Shown piece by piece: positions 14,884 through 22,963 of a DNA stretch of 53,641 nt. How positions within the stretch are numbered: position 1 is the first letter of the stretch; every line of letters begins with the position of its first letter. This DNA is from Candidatus Omnitrophota bacterium (GTDB taxonomy: Bacteria; Omnitrophota; Gorgyraeia; Gorgyraeales; Gorgyraeaceae): positions 1-53,641 of the forward strand of contig JAUSEX010000032.1 of assembly GCA_030649895.1 (NCBI GenBank), given 5' to 3'. A program made the position numbers and the translations under genes. The notes below the pieces were generated by a model. That model worked only from the letters and a program-made list of their open reading frames with translations. It was not told the DNA's origin and did no database searches.

Positions 14884-15536
14884 CTATTATTTTTTGTAGA
14901 AGTGGTTATGGATAGATTTCCCTTAGCCGGGGGATAATTCGCGCCAAGCCTTACGGTAGAAGAGTTCGCTGTCTCTTTTTTCTGGGCTGCGACAGGAACG
15001 GTAGGCGCAACCTTAGTTTCTTTTGTTGCGCTTTTTTGTTTGGTATTATCTGGCTCTTTTTCTTCCGCCAGTGCTATTTGACTGGAGAGTATCCATCCCG
15101 CTGTTCCATAAGGCGCCTCTATCTTATACCACCCTGCTTCTTCTGACAATATTGAAATCTTTTCGGGTTTAGATACCTGGCCTATTATTGAATATCTGGT
15201 GCCAGCGCCTGCCCTGAGATTTACATTGTTAGCGTTTATTATGCCCACGCCCTTTTCGTCAGAGGTAAGAATGACGTAGTCTTTGTTTATATATAAAGGC
15301 GCTTTTCTGGGCAATAAAATCTTGAACCAGCTGTATCGTCTTTCTATGACTTTCACGGCGTCGGATTTTGATAAGATACAAAGATCCTCAAAATTAGCGT
15401 TGTCCCCTGCTTTTACTGTTGCCTTGTCACTTTTTACATAACCGGCCTTTGGAAATTTTTCTTTAGTTTCTTCCTGCGCATAGGCTGTTAAAATGAATAA
15501 TGAAAAAATAACTAGAAAGCTTTTAACGTATTTCAT
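14880..15536 (-). CDS. Exported protein with two bacterial SH3 domains
   Basis: A 218-residue protein with a signal peptide (cleavage near AYAQE, residue about 20) and two SH3b modules. The first spans about residues 31-92. The second, about 99-160, has the textbook NVNLRAGAGTRYSIIGQV and GWYKI...GWI pattern. A low-complexity Lys/Thr/Ala tail follows. SH3b domains typically bind peptidoglycan peptides, so a periplasmic cell-wall role is likely. AAAGGAGG lies before the ATG at 15536. It is coupled to the site-2 protease. Confidence 0.82.
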   Translation of the reverse strand: MKYVKSFLVIFSLFILTAYAQEETKEKFPKAGYVKSDKATVKAGDNANFEDLCILSKSDAVKVIERRYSWFKILLPRKAPLYINKDYVILTSDEKGVGIINANNVNLRAGAGTRYSIIGQVSKPEKISILSEEAGWYKIEAPYGTAGWILSSQIALAEEKEPDNTKQKSATKETKVAPTVPVAAQKKETANSSTVRLGANYPPAKGNLSITTSTKNNR

Positions 15537-15600
15537 AGGACCTCCTTTTAATCGCGTAATTACGCTGAAGCTAACCGCCGGCTTTTATATAGAGCCGCAA

Positions 15601-15903
15601 TTATTTCTTCTTTTCTTCTTTACCCGCTGTTTTACCTGCCGCCTTAGGAGCGGCTTTTGTTGCTGCGGTTGCGGATGCAGGAGCAGCTGTTGCGGCGGCT
15701 ACCTCTCCACCTTCCGGTTTTTCTTCTTTAACTTCCTTCTTTATCTTAATCCTTACTATTTTTAGCTTAGGCATTCCAAAAACAGAATCATCGTCTTTCA
15801 GGATGCCCTTTTCTTTTAAGACAGCCAATCTTTCGTATCTCTTTAAAACAGTCCTGTGCTTCTTACCTGCTTTTGATGTTTTTAGGCTTGGATGTAGCGA
15901 CAT
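15601..15903 (-). CDS. Small basic protein (TIGR04137-like) with Ala/Lys tail
   Basis: The first ~50 residues (MSLHPSLKTSKAGKKHRTVL, KRYERLAVLKEKG, SVFGMPKLK) match the small basic protein family of Chlamydiae/Verrucomicrobia and relatives. The family's function is not established; a ribosome link has been suggested by its basicity and strict conservation. This copy adds a tail of about 45 residues rich in Ala, Lys and Glu. AGGAGC precedes the ATG at 15903. The start overlaps the upstream gene by 41 nt. Confidence 0.85.
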   Translation of the reverse strand: MSLHPSLKTSKAGKKHRTVLKRYERLAVLKEKGILKDDDSVFGMPKLKIVRIKIKKEVKEEKPEGGEVAAATAAPASATAATKAAPKAAGKTAGKEEKKK

Positions 15904-16210
15904 TTGACGCTCCTTTTTTTAGTTCTGGTTTAGGTTGAGATTGCGCATCGCGCGCTATCTGCTGTTGTAGCGAAACAGCTTCCCGCTTTTTCTTCTCGTC
16001 ATGCCTTCCTTTTTCCACTCCGAGAGAAAAAGTCGCTATGCACACCATTAAAAAACCGATCATCGTAAAAAGCATGGTTTCGTAGGAAACAGCGATACTG
16101 TTTCTTACGTCTGGGAGGAGAAGCCTGGTTTTTCTCCTCATTTTTTTATCTACCGACTGACCCTGTTCAAAAAGGTCATTCTGAGTTTTTTCCTGTGTTT
16201 TTATATTCAT
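15863..16210 (-). CDS. Single-pass membrane protein of unknown function
   Basis: A 115-residue protein with a basic N-terminal third (DKKMRRKTRLLLPD), one hydrophobic segment at about residues 45-64, and a long charged C-terminal region that looks helical or disordered. No family recognised. The last 41 nt overlap the small basic protein gene, which argues for co-translation. A coiled-coil scaffold role is possible but unsupported. Confidence 0.6.
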   Translation of the reverse strand: MNIKTQEKTQNDLFEQGQSVDKKMRRKTRLLLPDVRNSIAVSYETMLFTMIGFLMVCIATFSLGVEKGRHDEKKKREAVSLQQQIARDAQSQPKPELKKGASNVATSKPKNIKSR

Positions 16211-16235
16211 ACAACCTTTAATTATAACACAAACC

Positions 16236-16499
16236 TTACATATTTTTTAGATATTTCTCTATCTTTTTTATGATTTCTTTATTGTTTGTATAAGCGTATG
16301 CGTTGGTGGAAGCTGTCCTGTGACATACGATTATTCCTTCTTTTACCAGTTGATTCAGGACCTTTTGCGTATTGTTTATGTCTCCGCCTATCCACAGCGA
16401 AATGCCTTTTGCGGTATCTATGCAATTAGGATTTTCGTTAAAAAAAAGCAGTATCTTTCCGGAAAGACCTTTCTTAAATAAATGTTTTATGTTTTTCAT
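16236..16499 (-). CDS. Small winged-helix-like protein
   Basis: An 87-residue protein with the arrangement of a winged helix: a first helix (GLSGKILLFFNEN), a recognition-type helix (INNTQKVLNQLVKEGIIV) and a beta wing (CHRTASTNAYAYT). This resembles MarR/ArsR-type small DNA-binding proteins, with no ligand domain. It is coupled (ATGA) to the HD-GYP gene, so it may regulate or interact with that protein. The assignment is by pattern only. Confidence 0.6.
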   Translation of the reverse strand: MKNIKHLFKKGLSGKILLFFNENPNCIDTAKGISLWIGGDINNTQKVLNQLVKEGIIVCHRTASTNAYAYTNNKEIIKKIEKYLKNM

Positions 16500-18007
16500 G
16501 CCGAAACCCCAAGCATATTTTTAAATTTCGGTTTTTTGGTAACCTCTATAAAAGCGTCAACTGCTTCCGGGTCAAACTGAGAACCTTTATTCTTTTTTAT
16601 TTCTTTTATTGCCTGGGATACGCTTATTTTTTTGCCTTTATAAGGCCTGGCGGATACCATTGCTTCAAAGGCGTTTGCCACGGCCATTATTCTGGCGCCT
16701 ACCGGGATTTCCGCGCCTTTAAGCCCGTCAGGATAGCCTGCGCCGTCATATCTCTCATGATGGTGCTTTATTATAGGCATGGCATGTTTCAAGAACCCCA
16801 TGTGCTCTATTATCTTAAGGCTTTCAATATGCTGTTTTTTTATGATAGCGTACTCCTTGCTGGAAAGGCACCCTGGTTTTTTAAAAATTTCTTCCGGGAT
16901 GCTGAATTTTCCGGTGTCCGGCAAAAGCGCTGAATAATGAAGATTAACTATATCCTCCCTGGGTAATTTCATTTCTTCGGATATAGCCAGGACTATTTTT
17001 ACAAACTGGTCGGAATGGGTAAATGTATTCGGAGACTTTGAGTCAAGGAGCGCCGCCAGGGTCTTTATGCTCCCGTAAGCCATCTTTTCCTGTTCTTCGT
17101 ACATCTGCGCATTTTTTATAGCGATAACAGCCTGCTCCGCCAGTGTTATTAAAATCTCTAGTTCGAATTTGTCAAAAGGCGCGCCGTTTGTCTTGTCTCT
17201 GGCGCTAATGACGCCTATTACGTCTTCTTCTACGAGGGGCACGCAGATAGAATTATGCGAAAAAACAGTCTTGTATGTCTTCGCAACTCCTCCCTCCAGC
17301 TTAGCCCCGAGCTTTATTTTTTTATACTGCAGGCCTGTTTTTGGTATTTCTTTATCCAGATCAATTACAGCCTTCGGGACAAGATATCTTTTTGATTCGT
17401 CTAAAAGCATTATTGAACAATGCCTTGATCTCATAACCTGCAGGGTCAGCCTCGCGATGCGTTCTATCAGCTCATCCATGTTAAGCGTAGAGCTTAAAAG
17501 CCTGTGGATAGTGTGTATCGTGGAAAGCGCTATTGCCCTGGGCCTGATTGTTTCGTACAGCTTGGTTAATTCCTGTTCTTTTTGAAATTCTCTTAGCGCA
17601 AGGTCCATGCATATCCTGACGGAATCTACGATAGCTTTCCCGGGTTCTTTGTCTAAGTGTGTAAATAGCACATAGCCGTAAACGCTTGAACCCTGCATTA
17701 TAGGAAGAGAAAGGCAGATCTTGTCGCAGCTGCACTTAAAGATCATGTATTCTCTTAAAGGGCCGGCCTTTATCTTTGCCAGGTATTTGCCGAGCTTAAG
17801 ATGGTTGCATTTCTCCCTTCTGCATTTAAATTTAACAGGCGCGTATTCTGCGTCAAGAAACGCGCAGCGGTTTTTTTTGAGTATCTTTGAGCAAAAGGCC
17901 CTGAAAGCGGAAACCGAACTGCTTTTCGGAAATTTTATTAAAAACGCCTGTTTTTCTTTTTTTTCAGACTCTTTCATATGGGTCGAATAGTTTTTTATAT
18001 TCATCAA
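16496..18007 (-). CDS. GAF plus HD-GYP domain protein with degenerate HD site
   Basis: A 503-residue protein. The N-terminus is Cys-rich (about residues 46-105, with CRREKC and CSCDKIC) and may bind metal. A GAF domain spans about 165-305, followed by HD-GYP at about 310-490. HHHERYDGAGYP is intact. However, the HD signature reads LLPDTGK instead of LLHDIGK, and the later ADxxDAM reads ANAFEAM, so two conserved metal-ligand positions are changed. The protein may sense c-di-GMP rather than degrade it. The start is TTG at 18007 or the adjacent ATG, overlapping dgt by 44 nt; an ATG at 17977 is an alternative. Confidence 0.85.
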   Translation of the reverse strand: MMNIKNYSTHMKESEKKEKQAFLIKFPKSSSVSAFRAFCSKILKKNRCAFLDAEYAPVKFKCRREKCNHLKLGKYLAKIKAGPLREYMIFKCSCDKICLSLPIMQGSSVYGYVLFTHLDKEPGKAIVDSVRICMDLALREFQKEQELTKLYETIRPRAIALSTIHTIHRLLSSTLNMDELIERIARLTLQVMRSRHCSIMLLDESKRYLVPKAVIDLDKEIPKTGLQYKKIKLGAKLEGGVAKTYKTVFSHNSICVPLVEEDVIGVISARDKTNGAPFDKFELEILITLAEQAVIAIKNAQMYEEQEKMAYGSIKTLAALLDSKSPNTFTHSDQFVKIVLAISEEMKLPREDIVNLHYSALLPDTGKFSIPEEIFKKPGCLSSKEYAIIKKQHIESLKIIEHMGFLKHAMPIIKHHHERYDGAGYPDGLKGAEIPVGARIMAVANAFEAMVSARPYKGKKISVSQAIKEIKKNKGSQFDPEAVDAFIEVTKKPKFKNMLGVSA

Positions 18008-19118
18008 GGGCGTATCTGTCTGTCATCCCGGCTATATAATCGCAGATAGCCCTATGGCTTCCAGCTTTATGTATTTTTTTCTGGTCAGACGGAGGAAGTT
18101 GCTCAGGTTTTTCAAGATATACTTTAAACAGGCCTGTAATAAACCTCCTGGCTTTATCTGACATGCGCATTACCCTGAAATTTTTATATAGATTATCCAT
18201 TAAAAATATCCGGAGCTCTTTTCTGTTTTTCTGCATGTCTTCGGAAAACGTGACAAGCCTTTTTTTATGTTTCTTTACATCGGCTAAATTTTTTATATTG
18301 CCGGCCTTGATATTTTTATCAGATGCAAGCAGGAGATCTTCTATCTGCGTGTCTATCAGGCGCCTTATTATCTGGTATTTTCTTATTTTGTCGGGCAGGT
18401 CTTTTTTTTCTTTTTCCACAAACCTGGCAGCGTTTTTCCATAGTCTTAGCTGCTGAAGGTCTTTTTCTTCTATGAGGCCTGACATTAATCCGTCGTCTAT
18501 ATCGTGGTTGTCGTAAGCGATTTCGTCCGCCACGTCCACAACCTGCGTCTCCATCGTAGGCGAAGATCCGGGCTCAAACTCTTTTAACCGCTGAGCCCTG
18601 TCAAACATAGTAGTGTGTTTGTTTATGCCTTCCCTGGATTCCCATGTAAGGTTTAATCCGGAAAAATCAGGATACCGCTGCTCCAGTTCTTCCACTACCC
18701 TTAATCCCTGAAGATTATGATCAAAACCGCCGTTATCTTTCATAAGCGTCCTTAAGCTCTCTTCGCCAGCATGGCCAAAAGGAGGGTGCCCTATATCGTG
18801 GGAAAGCGCTATTGCCTCTACCAGGTCTTCGTTTAAAGACATTGTCCTGGCAATAGACCTTGCGATCTGGCTTACCTCCATGGTATGGGTGAGCCTTGTC
18901 CTGTAATAATCGCCTTCATGATTTACAAAAACCTGCGTTTTGTATTCCAGCCTTCTGAAAGCGGTAGAATGTATGATCCTATCTCTGTCCCTTTGGTATA
19001 CCGACCTGTATTTAGGCTCTGGCTCGGGGTATTTCCTGCCCTTGGTATCTTTGGAGTGCATTGCGTAAGGGGCAAGCAAATCGCCTTCTCTTTTTTCTAG
19101 ATCTTTACGCGTTAACAT
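17964..19118 (-). CDS. dgt: Deoxyguanosinetriphosphate triphosphohydrolase family protein
   Basis: A 384-residue HD-superfamily dNTPase. Signature elements: DRDRIIHSTAFRRLEYKTQV, the first His ligand in THTMEVSQIARSIAR (H78), and H107-D108 in LSHDIGHPPFGHAGE. It hydrolyses dNTPs to nucleosides and triphosphate, limiting the dNTP pool. Its length fits the short dGTPase-like branch. AAGGATCT precedes the ATG. The 91-nt stretch before it holds no ORF. Confidence 0.93.
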   Translation of the reverse strand: MLTRKDLEKREGDLLAPYAMHSKDTKGRKYPEPEPKYRSVYQRDRDRIIHSTAFRRLEYKTQVFVNHEGDYYRTRLTHTMEVSQIARSIARTMSLNEDLVEAIALSHDIGHPPFGHAGEESLRTLMKDNGGFDHNLQGLRVVEELEQRYPDFSGLNLTWESREGINKHTTMFDRAQRLKEFEPGSSPTMETQVVDVADEIAYDNHDIDDGLMSGLIEEKDLQQLRLWKNAARFVEKEKKDLPDKIRKYQIIRRLIDTQIEDLLLASDKNIKAGNIKNLADVKKHKKRLVTFSEDMQKNRKELRIFLMDNLYKNFRVMRMSDKARRFITGLFKVYLEKPEQLPPSDQKKIHKAGSHRAICDYIAGMTDRYALDEYKKLFDPYERV

Positions 19119-19209
19119 TAGATCCTTCTCTTTTGCCTGGCAAGCATGAAGAAAAGCCTCGCCGATTCGAGTGGCGCGGCGTCCTGTCAGCCAAGGTAAA
19201 GCTATTTAT

Positions 19210-19677
19210 TCAGCTTGCTTTAGAAAGAAGTTTATATAGCTCTCTCAGCGACTGTGGCACTACTTTTGTCTCAGCCACTACAGGCATAAAATTAGAGTCG
19301 CCTTTCCATCTTGGAACTATGTGCACATGCAGATGATCTTTATATCCCGCCCCGCCTGCCTTGCCTGTATTTATGCCTATATTGAAGCCATGCGGTTTTA
19401 GTTTTTTTTCAAGCAAAACCTGCATATCTTTCGTAAGCTTTATTATATCCAGAAGTTCCGCATCATTCAACCCTTTTAAATCTTTCACATGCCTGAAAGG
19501 CGCTATCATTACATGGCCATTATTATAAGGGTAGATATTAAGCATGGCGAATGAGTGCCTGGAGCGTTTGACAATAAAAATATCCTTATCGTTTTTGCCT
19601 TTAACGCAGAATATACAGCCTTTTATTCTCCTGATTTTTATAAACGCGTTCCTCCACGGAGCCCATAGTCTATCCAT
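19210..19677 (-). CDS. HIT-family nucleotide hydrolase/transferase
   Basis: A 155-residue histidine-triad protein with H115-L-H117-V-H119 and the N-terminal MDRLWAPWRNAFI and CIFC seen in Ap4A phosphorylase-like HIT proteins. The N-terminal CxxC probably pairs with downstream His residues in zinc binding. Members act on dinucleoside polyphosphates or AMP conjugates. The exact substrate cannot be read from sequence. The start lies 4 nt after the phosphodiesterase stop's intergenic boundary. Confidence 0.9.
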   Translation of the reverse strand: MDRLWAPWRNAFIKIRRIKGCIFCVKGKNDKDIFIVKRSRHSFAMLNIYPYNNGHVMIAPFRHVKDLKGLNDAELLDIIKLTKDMQVLLEKKLKPHGFNIGINTGKAGGAGYKDHLHVHIVPRWKGDSNFMPVVAETKVVPQSLRELYKLLSKAS

Positions 19678-19680
19678 AAT

Positions 19681-20172
19681 TTATAATTTAAATATCCTGG
19701 CTTTTATCCCCCCGGCCTTGTTTATTTCTATCAAGCCGTAGGACCGGTATGGCGCGTATGTGGTATCAGTAGCGCTTCCGGGATTAAAAAAAAGCACGCC
19801 GTCTATATACTCGTTTTTTGGATTATGAGAATGTCCGAATATTATAACATCAGGTTTTTCCGGAAAAAGTTCATTCTTTAAAACGCTTACCAGATTATCC
19901 GGATGGCCACGCCCGTGCATCACGCATATCTTTTTCCCTTCTATATTAAAAATCTTTTTATCTTCCAGTTTAGGATTCATATTGCAGCTGTCCATATTTC
20001 CGCAAACAGCCTCTGTCTTTACTATCTTATTGAGCGCCTCTAATACGCAGATATCCGTAAGGTCTCCGGCATGAATTATAAGATCGCATTTTTTAAAGGC
20101 TGCTATTAATTTTCCGGGTAACTCACAGTTGTCCTTGGATAGATGCGTGTCCGATATGACTCCGATTTTCAT
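19681..20172 (-). CDS. YfcE/MJ0936-family metallophosphoesterase
   Basis: A 163-residue calcineurin-like phosphoesterase. Metal-binding motifs appear in order: ISDTHL, HAGDLTD, CGNMD, HGRGH and FGHSHNP, then FFNPGSATD. YfcE-type enzymes hydrolyse phosphodiesters in vitro; the physiological substrate is generally unknown. It is packed between the HIT gene and the AAA ATPase gene with gaps of a few nucleotides. Confidence 0.92.
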   Translation of the reverse strand: MKIGVISDTHLSKDNCELPGKLIAAFKKCDLIIHAGDLTDICVLEALNKIVKTEAVCGNMDSCNMNPKLEDKKIFNIEGKKICVMHGRGHPDNLVSVLKNELFPEKPDVIIFGHSHNPKNEYIDGVLFFNPGSATDTTYAPYRSYGLIEINKAGGIKARIFKL

Positions 20173-20179
20173 AGCCTGG

Positions 20180-21802
20180 TCACTCCGATATGTGCGGCTT
20201 GCCGTACAGATCCATTAACACATTCAAGTCTTCTGTGTTCCACGTCCAGAATTTCGCTTCTTTTGCTATAAGGTACGCGTTTTCATTTACTCCGGAAAAG
20301 GCTAGCACTATATTTCTGTTAATCTTCGTGTTCTTTTTCCGTTTCTGCGCGGTTTTTATTATATTCAGCATATCGTTTTCAGTTATATTTTCTTTTTTAA
20401 TCAGGCATAGCCATTTTTGCCTGCCATTGGTAGCCAGTATAGCGTTTTGAGCGCTTTCTTCTCCCTCAAGTTTTTCCACATTTGTAAAGGAGATGAATTT
20501 ATGTTTTTTCCCGTTTAACTGGATTATATCGTTCTTGAATAACTTGAATAACTCTATGATCCTGGAAGAAAGTTCTTTTTCAAATTCCTGGCTAAATACA
20601 TTAAACTTAAACAATACGTCTTTTTTAAAAGACTCCTCTTCCGCGTGTTCGTCCATGCTAAAAGAAGAGATTCTTTTTATATACACCGACTTAAGCCAGA
20701 ACCTGAATAATCTGTCAGTGAATCTGTAAAACGTGCCGTTGCGCGCAATAATGTCCAGCTCGATCATGCTATTTAATATTTTGGAGGCTTCGCCTGACTG
20801 CATCCTGGCGGCTTTTGCGATGTCGCCCTGTTTTTTATTCTCGGAAGAAAGCGCGATAAGCACTGATATGGATTTGGACAACAGCCTTCCTCCGGAAAGC
20901 TTTAAAAGGAGGTTATAAAAATGTTGGTTCAAGACGCTATTTTTTTTGAACAGCGTATTTGCGAATGAATGCTCTATCAAGCCCGGGTGATTTTCCTGCG
21001 CCATTCTTTTGGAAAATACGGACCTCTCTATTTCGTCGCATATTGACTGCATATAAAAAGGCTTATTGTCTGTAAGCGAGGCAATAAAATCCAGGTAAAC
21101 CTGGGGCAGCGCAATGTTTTTTAGATTATTTTGCAGAAATGCCCTGCTCGCTGGCGCATCAAAGGGCTTTAAGAAAAATTTCTCAAAATTGCCGAATAAA
21201 AGCGCTAATTTTTCATTTACCAGGCGCAGGGATAACGTAGTCCGGGAGCTTATAAGCACGTACATTGTATCTTTTTGTATCATTATCTTTTTTCCAACCG
21301 TGCCGAACGGATTTTTAAGCGTGAAATTATCCAGATTATGAAATTCATCTAGAATAAGCACGCAGCGTTTTTTTGTTTCTTCCGATAAGGCGCTCGGGAT
21401 ATCTAACATAAACGAAAACGCCTCGTCTATTTTAGCCCTTTCTATATCCTGAAGAACCCTTGTGCAGATCTGGGCTGTTTTTGGGTAGTCTCGCGCCAGG
21501 TCTTCCATCAAAAGAACCGCATCCTGGTGCACAGTAAGGAGCGGGTCTGATTTTACAACCTGCGATAACAGTGCTTTTATGAATCTTTTTGCGCAAAATT
21601 CAAAAGGCTCTATTTTTATCTCAAGGTATATGGGTATGATTGCTTCTTTTCTCAGTGACTCCGAAGAAAAAAGATTTTTTATGATAGAGGTTTTTCCTAT
21701 GCAAGGCTCTCCGAATATGGCTATGTTCTGCCTGTATCCTTCGCTAAAGGAATTTACCCTGCGTATGAGCGTGCTTAATATTTCTTCTCGGTTATTCGAC
21801 AT
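20180..21802 (-). CDS. Archaeal-type AAA ATPase (STAND-like), unknown role
   Basis: A 540-residue ATPase with Walker A G31-EPCIGKT (to T38) and Walker B LILDEF (D152, E153), as in the PF01637 group common in archaea. A winged-helix segment follows (about residues 305-365, SSENKKQGDIAKAARMQSG). The C-terminal part (about 370-535) resembles the DUF234/restriction-like fold that ends these proteins (WLCLIKKENITENDM). Function is unknown; relatives are often mobile or regulatory. AAGG lies 4 nt before the ATG. Confidence 0.8.
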   Translation of the reverse strand: MSNNREEILSTLIRRVNSFSEGYRQNIAIFGEPCIGKTSIIKNLFSSESLRKEAIIPIYLEIKIEPFEFCAKRFIKALLSQVVKSDPLLTVHQDAVLLMEDLARDYPKTAQICTRVLQDIERAKIDEAFSFMLDIPSALSEETKKRCVLILDEFHNLDNFTLKNPFGTVGKKIMIQKDTMYVLISSRTTLSLRLVNEKLALLFGNFEKFFLKPFDAPASRAFLQNNLKNIALPQVYLDFIASLTDNKPFYMQSICDEIERSVFSKRMAQENHPGLIEHSFANTLFKKNSVLNQHFYNLLLKLSGGRLLSKSISVLIALSSENKKQGDIAKAARMQSGEASKILNSMIELDIIARNGTFYRFTDRLFRFWLKSVYIKRISSFSMDEHAEEESFKKDVLFKFNVFSQEFEKELSSRIIELFKLFKNDIIQLNGKKHKFISFTNVEKLEGEESAQNAILATNGRQKWLCLIKKENITENDMLNIIKTAQKRKKNTKINRNIVLAFSGVNENAYLIAKEAKFWTWNTEDLNVLMDLYGKPHISE

Positions 21803-21853
21803 AATACCTTTATCTTTGATCCTTCGAATACCCCCCTGCTAGGTTGTATTTAT

Positions 21854-21943
21854 TCTCAAGATCGATTTTGCCTTCGGCAAGGTCTTTCGATTGCTCCTTA
21901 TTCAGTCGCAATCTCAAGATCGATTTTGCCTTCGGCAAAATCG
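21854..21943. repeat. Two 27-bp direct repeats with embedded hairpin, 3' of tRNA-Gly
   Basis: Identical 27-bp copies lie at 21854-21880 and 21912-21938. Copy 2 forms a perfect 10-bp stem with a 3-nt loop at 21921-21943, one base from the tRNA 3' end. Copy 1 has only part of the stem. No T-run follows, so a terminator role is doubtful. Confidence 0.75.
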
Positions 21944-21944
21944 G

Positions 21945-22015
21945 AGCGGGTGATGGGAATCGAACCCACGCTGCGAGCTTGGGAAGCTCGTGTTCTACCA
22001 TTGAACTACACCCGC
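21945..22015 (-). tRNA. tRNA-Gly (anticodon CCC)
   Basis: A full cloverleaf is present: acceptor stem GCGGGTG/CACCCGC, D stem GTTC/GAAC with a GG-containing loop, anticodon stem CGAGC/GCTCG with loop TTCCCAA (anticodon CCC), a 4-nt variable loop, and a T arm with loop TTCGATT. The 3' CCA is not encoded beyond the discriminator (TCCG follows), so CCA must be added enzymatically. It is flanked on both sides by short perfect hairpins. Confidence 0.96.
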
Positions 22016-22037
22016 GAAATTTACTTTGTAAATTTCG
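22015..22037. repeat. Perfect 10-bp hairpin abutting the tRNA 5' end
   Basis: CGAAATTTAC and GTAAATTTCG are separated by TTT. The first arm touches the first base of the tRNA gene. The form (10-bp stem, 3-nt loop) matches the hairpin on the other side of the tRNA. Confidence 0.65.
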
Positions 22038-22060
22038 TCCCGGGCCGCCCTTTATTTACG

Positions 22061-22963
22061 CTATGCGACGAGGGACTTTTTAAACTCCCCGTATCTTTTA
22101 TCGATATCTTTTTTAGTTACCTTTAAAAATTTATTTACGCTAAAGTCTTCCACTGCAAAAGAGGCCATTACGCTTCCCCATAAAAGTGCATTTTTTATAT
22201 TTTTTTCGTTTATCTTGTTCGTCTTCGCGAGGTATCCCATGAACCCGCCTGCAAACGTATCTCCGGCGCCTGTCGGATCCTTGACGTCTTCCAGCAGGCA
22301 TGCAGGCGTCATTAATGTAAAATCTTTGGAAAATAGTATGGCCCCGTATTCCCCTCTTTTGACTACTGCAAATTTGGGCCCAAGAGAAAGAAGATATTTC
22401 CCGGCTTTCAATATATTAGATTCGCCCGACAGCATCCTGGCTTCCATATCGTTCAGGAATATTATGGAAGTCTTTTTTATCATTTTTTTGAGGGAACTGT
22501 TTTTGTTTTTAATCCAGTGGTTCATTGAATCGCAGCCTATAAATCTTTTTCCGGAAAATCTTTTAAGCGTAAAAATCTGCAGGTCAGGGTCTATGTTTGC
22601 CAAGAAAATATATTTGCTTTTTTCGTATCCTTTTGGCAGGCAGGGTTTGAATTCCGCGAATACGTTTAATTGCGTTTCAATCGTTTCCGCGCAATTCATA
22701 TCTTTTACATAAGATCCTTCCCATCTGAAGGTCTTGCCTTCTTTTACCTCCAGCCCTTTTAAATCTACGCCAAAGGACGCTATGATCTTACGGTTCTCTT
22801 CAGGGAAATCCGCGCCTACCGTCGCGACCAGGTTTACGCGAGAAAAGAAACTGGCGCTTATTGAAAAATAAGTCGCAGACCCGCCCAGTATCTCTTTTGA
22901 ATACCCGGCCGGCGATTTGATCGTATCAAGCGCTACCGACCCTATAACAAGTATCTCGCTCAT
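22061..22963 (-). CDS. PfkB-family carbohydrate/nucleoside kinase
   Basis: A 300-residue ribokinase-fold kinase with GGSATYFS near residue 27, and the anion-hole and catalytic motif DPTGAGDTFAGGF. The substrate (sugar, nucleoside or HMP-like) is not determined by these motifs. A longer frame starts at 23020, but the ATG at 22963 has GGAG 5 nt upstream and overlaps the thiC stop as ATGA. Being coupled to thiC suggests, weakly, a link to thiamine precursors. Confidence 0.85.
   Translation of the reverse strand: MSEILVIGSVALDTIKSPAGYSKEILGGSATYFSISASFFSRVNLVATVGADFPEENRKIIASFGVDLKGLEVKEGKTFRWEGSYVKDMNCAETIETQLNVFAEFKPCLPKGYEKSKYIFLANIDPDLQIFTLKRFSGKRFIGCDSMNHWIKNKNSSLKKMIKKTSIIFLNDMEARMLSGESNILKAGKYLLSLGPKFAVVKRGEYGAILFSKDFTLMTPACLLEDVKDPTGAGDTFAGGFMGYLAKTNKINEKNIKNALLWGSVMASFAVEDFSVNKFLKVTKKDIDKRYGEFKKSLVA

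Noticed and set aside
15601-15740. Ala/Lys-rich tail of the small basic protein as a frameshift artefact
   Set aside because: The frame is continuous, ends in a normal stop, and such tails are plausible for basic proteins.
21810-22001. 63-codon minus-strand ORF
   Set aside because: It is translated through tRNA-Gly and the hairpin repeats and resembles no protein.
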